Below are positions 1 to 6,142 of a stretch of 64,000 bases of DNA, piece after piece. How positions within the stretch are numbered: the stretch's first letter is position 1; the number at the start of each line of letters is the position of its first letter. Under the pieces are notes generated by a model, which saw only the letters and a list, made by a program, of their open reading frames with translations, made no database searches and was not told where the DNA came from. Made by a program: the position numbers and the translations under genes. The DNA is from Rhizobium sp. Q54 (GTDB lineage Bacteria > Pseudomonadota > Alphaproteobacteria > UBA7879 > VGCX01), in assembly GCA_945870825.1 (NCBI GenBank), contig CAMBTM010000001.1, positions 90,926-154,925 of the forward strand, given 5' to 3'.

Positions 1-215
1 GCCCAGTCTTCAAGGGTTTGAGCAATAGATACATCTAAAAGAGCATCCTGCTTTTCAACCGCACCGGCATTTGCCACAACTTGAATTTCCGCCACATCCA
101 AGGAGATGGTATTGGAAACATAAGAGAATCCTGGCAATTCAATCTCTGATGTTTGGGCACACCCTATAAGGCCCAACAACAACAAGCAGCTTATTCCCTT
201 TAAAAAATTCTGCAT
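1..215 (-). CDS. Exported lipoprotein, alphaproteobacterial conserved family (3' end outside window)
   Basis: Reading the minus strand from an ATG at 215 gives an N-terminus with a short basic stretch, a leucine-rich h-region and a lipobox LIGC (Cys19), so this is very probably a lipoprotein. The mature part contains the phrase ISLDVAEIQVV followed by a tryptophan near the window edge (EDW), which resembles a short alphaproteobacterial lipoprotein family of unknown function. An AGGAACGC ribosome-binding site lies upstream. The start is one base past the stop codon of the DUF2948 gene, so the two are one operon with murA. The protein runs off the left window edge; only about 71 residues are visible. 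The family link is from memory of the pattern. Confidence 0.75.
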   Translation of the reverse strand, partial: MQNFLKGISCLLLLGLIGCAQTSEIELPGFSYVSNTISLDVAEIQVVANAGAVEKQDALLDVSIAQTLEDW

Positions 216-216
216 C

Positions 217-669
217 TTAAGCGTTCCTCTGATTTAAAATTTTATGGACCGGCTGATGAACCACAGGCCAGGCATCGTCCACATCCTTAAGCCGTACGTT
301 AATTTCCCCAACTGTGAGGCGAATTTGAGCATCCGCTGCGAAAATCAGGTAAACATAGGGATCATCATAGCGAATTGCCAAAAGATCTAGGCTGTGGCAT
401 TGATTTTCAGAACGTGTGAAACCCCTAAAGGAAACGCTTTGGACTGTATGGAATGAAAGTCCGGCATGAATCCGTTCTAGGTGCTGATCACCTTGAAGCT
501 TAAGATCCCACCGGAACCGACTGGCACAAAGTTTAAAAACCTCAGCCTGTTTGTCGAAATCCATGCCATTTAAAGGAATGATGGCATCTTGCATAAACGC
601 AGAAAGAACCTCCAAGTCCTCACGGTCGTGGGCCACAATTTTAAGAGGCTTAATATCTGTCTTTTTCAT
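217..669 (-). CDS. DUF2948 family protein
   Basis: A 150-residue soluble protein. The N-terminal phrase DREDLEVLSAFMQDAI and the central FRWD are characteristic of DUF2948, a small alphaproteobacterial family with no assigned function that is commonly found next to murA, as here. An AAGGA ribosome-binding site precedes the ATG. No signal peptide or membrane segment is visible. It lies 49 bases after murA on the same strand and one base before the lipoprotein gene, so it is probably cotranscribed with both. Nothing in the sequence indicates catalysis. Confidence 0.85.
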   Translation of the reverse strand: MKKTDIKPLKIVAHDREDLEVLSAFMQDAIIPLNGMDFDKQAEVFKLCASRFRWDLKLQGDQHLERIHAGLSFHTVQSVSFRGFTRSENQCHSLDLLAIRYDDPYVYLIFAADAQIRLTVGEINVRLKDVDDAWPVVHQPVHKILNQRNA

Positions 670-718
670 GTAATCCTTCAGCCTTATTGATCACGCTATA
701 ATATTTATTGTAACGGCT

Positions 719-2008
719 TTAAACAATTCTTTCAATAGAGGCTCCACAATTGTTCAATTTGGTCTCCATCATCTCATATCCTCTATCCAAATGGTAAATA
801 CGATTGATGATTGTTTCACCTTCTGCAGCAAGGCCGGCAATCACAAGGCTTGCAGATGCGCGAAGATCCGTTGCCATGACAGGGGCCCCTTTTAGGCGCT
901 CAACCCCTGTTACCACCGCTGATGACCCATGAATTTGAACGTTGGCCCCCATGCGTAAAAGTTCCGCCACGTGCATGAATCGATTTTCAAAAATAGTTTC
1001 TGTCACCGTGGACGTTCCTTGGGCAACAGTCATCAATGTCATGATTTGGGCCTGAAGATCGGTCGGAAACCCTGGATAAGGCTCCGTCTTGATATTGATA
1101 CTTCTGAGTGGCTTGTTTTTATCAGCGCGACAGACCCTGACCCCACGACTGGTCGCTTCAAAAAGCATCCCTGCATCGATCAGTTCACCCTTCACAACAG
1201 AAAGCATATCCAGATCAGCTCCAATCAGCTCCAGGTCCCCATTGGTAATGCCTGCTGCTGCAATATAAGTTCCCGTCTCAATACGGTCTGGAATGATCGC
1301 ATGGGTACACCCCCCTAACATGGAAACCCCTTCAATGGTCATGGTTTCAGTCCCTACCCCAGAAATTTTTGCCCCCATGGCATTAAGAAACTTGGCGAGA
1401 TCCACCACTTCCGGTTCTTTGGCTGCATTGATAATACGCGTTGTACCTTTTGCAAGGGTTGCCGCCATCATAAGATTGGCTGTCCCCGTGACCGTGATAA
1501 AAGGAAACGTCACATCAGCACCATGAAGACCCTTTGGTGCCGTCACTTGGACATCCCCCCCCTCTAAGGTAACGGTTGCCCCTAAACGCTCAAGCCCTTT
1601 TAAATGAAGATCGATAGGCCGCGTCCCAATAGCACACCCCCCTGGCATGGAAACAGTCGCACGCCCATACTTGGTCACAAGAGGCCCCAACACTAGAATG
1701 GACGCCCGCATTTTGCGGACCAAATCATAGGGCGCATCTGTAATCGCCTTACCAGATGGTTTCAAAGAAAGACTATACCCAAAAGAACCAGGTGTTGCAG
1801 AAGGCATACTAAGATCCAACCCACAGTGCATCAACAGATGGGCCATGGTTGTAATGTCCGCCAAATACGGCACCCTGGATAAAATGACTTCACCTTCTGA
1901 CAAAAGACTTGCTGCCATAATGGGAAGGGCTGCATTCTTGGCCCCACTGATGGTAATTTCTCCTTGAAGGGGAATCCCCCCAATAACTCTGAGTCTATCC
2001 ACGCACAC
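719..2008 (-). CDS. murA: UDP-N-acetylglucosamine 1-carboxyvinyltransferase
   Basis: Catalyses the first committed step of peptidoglycan synthesis, transfer of enolpyruvate from PEP to UDP-GlcNAc in the cytoplasm. It is full length (about 428 residues). The N-terminal SGAKNAALP motif with the substrate-binding Lys is present, as is the loop [11 protein letters not shown] with the catalytic, fosfomycin-target Cys (about residue 124). The annotated GTG at 2008 overlaps dcd by 14 bases. A second GTG at 2002 is better spaced from the AGGGGG Shine-Dalgarno and gives the usual start V-D-R-L-R, so the protein may begin there. The overlap with dcd suggests translational coupling. Confidence 0.97.
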   Translation of the reverse strand: MCVDRLRVIGGIPLQGEITISGAKNAALPIMAASLLSEGEVILSRVPYLADITTMAHLLMHCGLDLSMPSATPGSFGYSLSLKPSGKAITDAPYDLVRKMRASILVLGPLVTKYGRATVSMPGGCAIGTRPIDLHLKGLERLGATVTLEGGDVQVTAPKGLHGADVTFPFITVTGTANLMMAATLAKGTTRIINAAKEPEVVDLAKFLNAMGAKISGVGTETMTIEGVSMLGGCTHAIIPDRIETGTYIAAAGITNGDLELIGADLDMLSVVKGELIDAGMLFEATSRGVRVCRADKNKPLRSINIKTEPYPGFPTDLQAQIMTLMTVAQGTSTVTETIFENRFMHVAELLRMGANVQIHGSSAVVTGVERLKGAPVMATDLRASASLVIAGLAAEGETIINRIYHLDRGYEMMETKLNNCGASIERIV

Positions 2009-2564
2009 CCCCTAAAATCTTCGGCAATGTTACACCGGTTTGCCCCATATATTTTCCCGCACGATCTTTATATGACACCATACATTCAGACTCAGCCCTC
2101 AAAAAAAGAAACTGACAGACACCTTCGTTAGCATAAATCTTGGCCGGCAAAGGCGTTGTATTGGAAAATTCTAATGTCACGTGGCCTTCCCACTCGGGTT
2201 CCAAAGGTGTTACATTCACAATAATCCCACACCGCGCATAGGTGGATTTCCCAAGGCAAATGACCAGAACATCTCTGGGGATGCGAAAGTATTCGACGGT
2301 GCGCGCCAAGGCAAAACTGTTAGGCGGCAAAATACAGACATCTGTGTCACGTTCGACAAAAGAAGATTCAGAGAAATTTTTGGGATCAATAATGGTATTA
2401 TCCACATTGGTGAAAATTTTAAATTCCCGGGCCGCCCGTGCGTCATATCCATAAGACGAAACGCCCGATGAAATGGTGCCACTTGCCACCTGTCTTTCTG
2501 AAAAAGGGTCGATCATCCCTTTTTTCGCTTGTTCAATAATCCAATGGTCTGGCAGTATACTCAT
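1995..2564 (-). CDS. dcd: dCTP deaminase
   Basis: Deaminates dCTP to dUTP, feeding dTMP synthesis. At 189 residues it is the usual size. The internal block [19 protein letters not shown] and the segment [13 protein letters not shown], which holds the catalytic Glu, are typical of the alphaproteobacterial form; the C-terminus has [11 protein letters not shown]. The ATG at 2564 lies 6 bases after the stop of a small basic ORF, and the AAAGAGAT upstream of it, inside that ORF, may be a weak ribosome-binding site. It overlaps murA at its 3' end. Confidence 0.96.
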   Translation of the reverse strand: MSILPDHWIIEQAKKGMIDPFSERQVASGTISSGVSSYGYDARAAREFKIFTNVDNTIIDPKNFSESSFVERDTDVCILPPNSFALARTVEYFRIPRDVLVICLGKSTYARCGIIVNVTPLEPEWEGHVTLEFSNTTPLPAKIYANEGVCQFLFLRAESECMVSYKDRAGKYMGQTGVTLPKILGGVRG

Positions 2565-2570
2565 AGCTTT

Positions 2571-2735
2571 TTAATCTCTTTTTGTTTCATTGATATGTGT
2601 TTCATTTGTTTGAAGACGGGCACGTTGTTGTGCTTTTCTTTTCAAGATATTCTCACGCAAAGCATTAGCCAACGTCTTCTCACGGATCGGAGAACGTTCT
2701 TTTTTTTTCTGCGGTGTTTTTACGATGTTTGACAC
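2571..2735 (-). CDS. Small basic hypothetical protein upstream of dcd
   Basis: An open frame of 54 codons from a GTG at 2735 to TAA at 2571-2573. The product is highly basic: an N-terminal KTPQKKKERSP stretch followed by a helix-like ALRENILKRKAQQRARLQ. It resembles, from memory, short alphaproteobacterial proteins with an LRENLxRRKAQ core. Its stop lies 6 bases before the dcd start and the dcd ribosome-binding region sits inside its last codons, which supports a real coupled gene. The ribosome-binding site for the GTG is poor (a GGGGGA about 15 bases upstream) and the frame stays open further upstream without an ATG, so the start is uncertain. Confidence 0.45.
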   Translation of the reverse strand: MSNIVKTPQKKKERSPIREKTLANALRENILKRKAQQRARLQTNETHINETKRD

Positions 2736-2831
2736 GATGGAATCATATAATTTTCCCCCACCTCTTGCAAGCGCAATTGGTCTATGGCATCTTGCGAATG
2801 ATTATCAGTTTCCTAAAGATAAAATATTTCC

Positions 2832-2906
2832 GCCGCCGTGGCTCAGTGGTAGAGCACACCCTTGGTAAGGGTGAGGTCGAGGGTTCGATTCTCTCCGGCG
2901 GCACCA
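2832..2906 (+). tRNA. tRNA-Thr (anticodon GGT)
   Basis: A 75-base cloverleaf. The acceptor stem GCCGCCG (2832-2838) pairs perfectly with CGGCGGC (2896-2902), followed by discriminator A and an encoded CCA. The anticodon stem CACCC/GGGTG (2857-2861 and 2869-2873) encloses the loop TTGGTAA, giving anticodon GGT at 2864-2866, which reads ACC. The T-arm has GGTTCGATT. No introns or mismatches in the stems. Confidence 0.96.
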
Positions 2907-3030
2907 TCGCGTTGCATGTGCGCAACACTTCTCTTTTAATGATCTCCTCACCCCTAAATCTTCTCTGGACGATCCCTGCAAATAATTCTATGCTGTCCTT
3001 AGATAACTTAAAATTTTTAGGAGAGTTTCG

Positions 3031-3654
3031 ATGAAGAAATTAGTTGCTTTAACAACACTTGCGTCAGTTCTTACTGCAGCAGGCGCGTCTGCTTATCAAA
3101 ATGGTTTCCATGCTGGTGCGAATTTGGCTTACGTCAACACCACATCAAGACAACAAGTAACCGGAACACGATCAGCGGGATACACATTTTCTGACCAATC
3201 CCCTGCGCTTCTTTTAGAAGGCAATTACGGTGTCTTGGAATGCAACCTTTACAAGGCCGTTGATCTGAGAGTTGGCTATATTTTTTCCAAGAAGAAACGT
3301 GCTGGGGCTCAACTGAATCAAGGATTTTCATCCGGCGTTGGCTTCCGTTTGGGAACACCTGTCAGTGAGAAAACTATCCTTTTCGGACGTTTGGCACTAG
3401 ACGCCAATCAACAGAAGTTTTCCTATAACTTTACTGACGCTAATGGTACCTCTCGCCACTCCGATACATTCTTCGACTACGCGTTAGCGCCAGGCGTTGG
3501 TGTCATGTGGGAACTTTCAGACAAGACGTCCTTTAACGTCCTTTACCAATACACTATGAGTTTTGCGACACGTGGATATAACGGAAACGAACACAAGTTC
3601 TCCGATACTCCTTCTGCGCACCATCTTGGAATTGGTTTCTCCTACGCAATTTAA
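3031..3654 (+). CDS. Outer-membrane beta-barrel protein, porin/OmpA-barrel-like
   Basis: A 207-residue exported protein. It has a classic signal peptide (MKKLVALTTLASVLTAAGASA, cleavage near residue 21). The mature part alternates polar and hydrophobic residues in short strands, ends in an aromatic-containing strand (HHLGIGFSYAI), and contains GVGVMWELSDKTSFNVLYQY, a pattern typical of eight-stranded outer-membrane barrels. The ribosome-binding site AGGAGAG is 5 bases before the ATG. It stands alone between tRNA-Thr and a strong terminator, so it is probably a monocistronic, well-expressed surface protein. One mature cysteine is present. Specific function is unknown; adhesin or small porin are both possible. 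Confidence 0.8.
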   Translation: MKKLVALTTLASVLTAAGASAYQNGFHAGANLAYVNTTSRQQVTGTRSAGYTFSDQSPALLLEGNYGVLECNLYKAVDLRVGYIFSKKKRAGAQLNQGFSSGVGFRLGTPVSEKTILFGRLALDANQQKFSYNFTDANGTSRHSDTFFDYALAPGVGVMWELSDKTSFNVLYQYTMSFATRGYNGNEHKFSDTPSAHHLGIGFSYAI

Positions 3655-3678
3655 TTGCTTAAATACATTCTCTGTGCA

Positions 3679-3707
3679 AAACCGGGCTTAATGCCCGGTT
3701 TTTTTTG
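3679..3707 (+). terminator. Rho-independent terminator after the beta-barrel gene
   Basis: ACCGGGC (3681-3687) and GCCCGGT (3693-3699) form a 7-bp stem with a 5-base loop, followed directly by eight thymines. It lies 26 bases after the stop codon of the outer-membrane protein gene. Confidence 0.9.
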
Positions 3708-3710
3708 TGC

Positions 3711-4179
3711 CCTCTAAAGCGGACCGGGGTTCTCAGAACCCTCCATTAAAGAGAAATGCCTATTGCTTTGATTAAAGTTCCAAATATGAAATAGCTAAAA
3801 GATTTTGGTTGAGAACGATTGTCTTTCCTTTATAAACTAGGAAGTTCTTTTCCGACCCTTGTATAATACCAAATCCGCACAAAAAACATAGAGATTCGTG
3901 GGGTGCAAAGAAAAAGATTTGAGAAACACCAATTTGAAGAAACATGGAAACGTTACAATAATAGTTTTTCTTCAACACCCCCTGAAAATGCCGTCCGTGC
4001 CGTCCAGTCATCATTCAAGACTCAACCCTTTCTTCAGGGCCGACTAATAAGGTAAAAAATTTCTGGGGCGTTTTGAACTTCATCAAAACATGTGTAAAAT
4101 TTAACATCAGATGTTAAATTTCTCAAAAAAAATGCTTTTCCCCCTTGATCTGGTACATACCAAAGACGACTGTCAAAGA
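3711..4179. other. Intergenic region without a convincing gene
   Basis: About 470 bases between the barrel-protein terminator and the 3' end of rluD. The longest frame is an 80-codon minus-strand ORF (3772-4014) with no ribosome-binding site and a composition unlike a protein. The region contains an 11-bp inverted repeat at 4097-4121 and runs into a second plus-strand terminator at 4184-4207, so a short plus-strand transcript is possible. No tRNA or known RNA motif was recognised. Confidence 0.5.
4097..4121. repeat. 11-bp perfect inverted repeat
   Basis: AAATTTAACAT (4097-4107) and ATGTTAAATTT (4111-4121) are perfect inverted copies separated by CAG. On the minus strand it sits about 60 bases past the rluD stop and could act as a weak A+T-rich terminator or processing hairpin, although no long T-run follows it. 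On either strand it could be a protein-binding palindrome. Confidence 0.6.
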
Positions 4180-5184
4180 TTAGCCGGGATTACTGCCCGG
4201 TTTTTTTGTGCCTTCTAGAACTTGCTGGAGTTCTTTTAAATCCTCAGGCAAATCACACTCAAAACAAAGATGCTCGCCCGTGATCGGGTGATTAAATTGA
4301 AGTTTATAGGCATGCAATGCTTGACGGTCATTTTGCCAAAAATGGCAGTCATGTTCCTTCATGAGCCGTTCCAAAACCACTTTTTTTCGGTGACGCCCAT
4401 ACGTTGGATCCCCTAAGACCCCGTGCCCCAACGAGGCTAGGTGCACACGAATCTGGTGGGTACGGCCCGTTTCCAGGGTACACTCCACAAGACTGGCTAA
4501 AACGGCTTGTCCCACGACAAAGGGCTTAATCGTTCTATAGTGTGTAATAGCAGGTTTTCCTTTGATATCAAAAACGGCCATCTTTTTCCTGTTTGAATCA
4601 CTACGCGCAATGCTTTTATCGACCGTTCCCGATAAAGGATTCAAAAGACCTTCCACAAAAGCCAAGTAAGACCGAGAGAGTGAACGATCTTCAAACTGCG
4701 CGACCAGCCCAGCATGGGCCTTATCGGTCTTTGCAACAATCATTAGTCCGCTGGTATCTTTGTCAAGTCGGTGCACAATCCCTGGACGATCTTTGTCCCC
4801 AAGGGTCGACAGTTTCTTCCCGCAATGATAAAGAAGCGCATGGACCAAGGTCCCTGAATGGTTGCCTGCCCCCGGATGAACAACCATCCCAACGGGTTTA
4901 TTAATGACCATCACATAATCATCTTCAAAAACGATGTCGAGCGGGATATGTTCCCCCTTCAAAAGAGAGGGATGTGAAGTATGGGCCTCCAGATCTACAT
5001 GAAAAACCTGTCCCATCTCTACCTTTAAAGATGGATCGCTCAAAACCTTGCCATCCCGGGTCACAGCACCAGCACTGATAAGCTTTTTAACTTTTTCTCG
5101 TGAGACGTCTCCCATCAGGAGGCTTAACGCCTTATCGAGGCGTGCATGATTTAAATCCTCTAAGACAGTCAGTAATTTATGCAT
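4180..5184 (-). CDS. rluD: 23S rRNA pseudouridine synthase, RluD/RluA family
   Basis: Isomerises uridine to pseudouridine in rRNA; RluD-type enzymes act on helix 69 of 23S rRNA. The 334-residue protein has an N-terminal S4 RNA-binding domain (LDKALSLLMGDVSREKVKK, about residues 15-60) and a PseudoU_synth_2 domain with the motif HRLDKDTSGLMI, whose Asp141 is the catalytic nucleophile. GRTHQIRVH is also present. The last residues (TKKPGSNPG) are encoded by a plus-strand terminator hairpin. The start overlaps the 3' end of the zinc-ribbon gene by 8 bases, so rluD ends the minus-strand operon that begins with the vWA gene. Confidence 0.93.
   Translation of the reverse strand: MHKLLTVLEDLNHARLDKALSLLMGDVSREKVKKLISAGAVTRDGKVLSDPSLKVEMGQVFHVDLEAHTSHPSLLKGEHIPLDIVFEDDYVMVINKPVGMVVHPGAGNHSGTLVHALLYHCGKKLSTLGDKDRPGIVHRLDKDTSGLMIVAKTDKAHAGLVAQFEDRSLSRSYLAFVEGLLNPLSGTVDKSIARSDSNRKKMAVFDIKGKPAITHYRTIKPFVVGQAVLASLVECTLETGRTHQIRVHLASLGHGVLGDPTYGRHRKKVVLERLMKEHDCHFWQNDRQALHAYKLQFNHPITGEHLCFECDLPEDLKELQQVLEGTKKPGSNPG
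4184..4207 (+). terminator. Plus-strand terminator embedded in the rluD 3' end
   Basis: CCGGG (4184-4188) pairs with CCCGG (4196-4200), followed by seven thymines. The hairpin plus the next bases (GTGCC.TCTA) closely resemble the terminator after the beta-barrel gene, about 500 bases away. It points away from rluD, whose last codons it encodes, so it is not the rluD terminator. Confidence 0.7.
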
Positions 5185-6142
5185 TTTTTTCCCGTTTTAT
5201 TTTTCCCAAACACTCTAAAATCCACACAAAAGGATCCTCAATGTGCCAGCCTGAATTGGCCAGAAAAGGATGTTCCTCTGGATAGGTAAAAGACTGACAA
5301 AAAAGTCTGTACCTCAAAAAGTACCGCTTTAAAAGCTGCAACACATTTGCCCCAAACCAATAGCCTGTGTAGGCCAACATGTCAGATGAAATCCTTTCAC
5401 CTTCTTGTTTTCTAGAAACACTTGACCGAAAAAGTGGATGGGTCGACGGTAATGTCATGGCAAGGGTTTCAAAACAGCTATAAACCAAAGCAACTGGCAT
5501 TTTAATCTTCTTCTCCATTGCCATAGTCAAAGCCTGAATAGAATTTGGCACATATGGCCGCCCTTCTGTCGCATGATCTTTATCACAAAAAAGAATGAGT
5601 CCGTCAAAAGAATAGACATTTTTGGGCAACGCATCTGGATGCAAGGGGTAAAAGCGCACATGAAGAGTCGTAGGCCGTTGCCCCTTCTGCCCTGCTCTTT
5701 CTAAATAAATATCCCATTTTGTTGCTGAAAGCTCTGGTTTGAGGCCATATCCTATATCATCCGCCACGACCTTTTCCAACCCTTTGCGAAGATAAGTGAC
5801 ATAGGTATCAAGATCTTGGGGCCGTTCAGCAATAAACCCAAGGGCCACAAAATCTGCCTTAAAGAAAACGTCTGATAAATTGTGATGACAATGGGGACAA
5901 ACACGCTGACGGGTAAGACGTGCACATATTTCACAAGGGATAGACTCTTTGTCCCGTCTCAAGAAATGTTCCAGTTTTGACAGGGTTTTTTGGATAATGT
6001 GTCCTTGAAGGGACAAAGGACTTTCATGAGATGTATTATAAGCAATGTCTTCTTCATGGGAACACACCTGCGCAATAGACCCGCACCGAAAAAGAGCTTC
6101 ATGCTTTTGAAACGGGTGAAAACAATGGGGGCATTTATACAT
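5177..6142 (-). CDS. Double zinc-ribbon protein of the TerY-P operon, possibly a degenerate DO-GTPase
   Basis: 321 residues from an ATG at 6142 (M-Y-K-C-P-H-C); the longer frame from 6292 is rejected because AGGAGG sits just before 6142 and the ATG overlaps the kinase stop in TGATG. It has two cysteine clusters: CPHC...C...C at residues 4-27, and CEIC...CPHCHHN at about residues 70-85. From memory, this arrangement of ribbons followed by a GTPase-like fold matches the zinc-ribbon double-GTPase proteins that travel with TerY-P triads. Here the expected P-loop after the second ribbon reads GFIAERPQDLDT and has no GxxxxGK[ST], while a Walker B-like FDGLILFCD remains. It may therefore be a non-hydrolysing scaffold. 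Function is otherwise unknown. Confidence 0.65.
   Translation of the reverse strand: MYKCPHCFHPFQKHEALFRCGSIAQVCSHEEDIAYNTSHESPLSLQGHIIQKTLSKLEHFLRRDKESIPCEICARLTRQRVCPHCHHNLSDVFFKADFVALGFIAERPQDLDTYVTYLRKGLEKVVADDIGYGLKPELSATKWDIYLERAGQKGQRPTTLHVRFYPLHPDALPKNVYSFDGLILFCDKDHATEGRPYVPNSIQALTMAMEKKIKMPVALVYSCFETLAMTLPSTHPLFRSSVSRKQEGERISSDMLAYTGYWFGANVLQLLKRYFLRYRLFCQSFTYPEEHPFLANSGWHIEDPFVWILECLGKIKREKNA

Noticed and set aside
2714-3034. 106-codon plus-strand frame across tRNA-Thr
   Set aside because: It is a read-through of the tRNA gene; the tRNA explains the sequence.
3772-4014. 80-codon minus-strand open frame in the gap before rluD
   Set aside because: No ribosome-binding site, aromatic/Cys-rich composition unlike a protein, and overlap with no conserved pattern.
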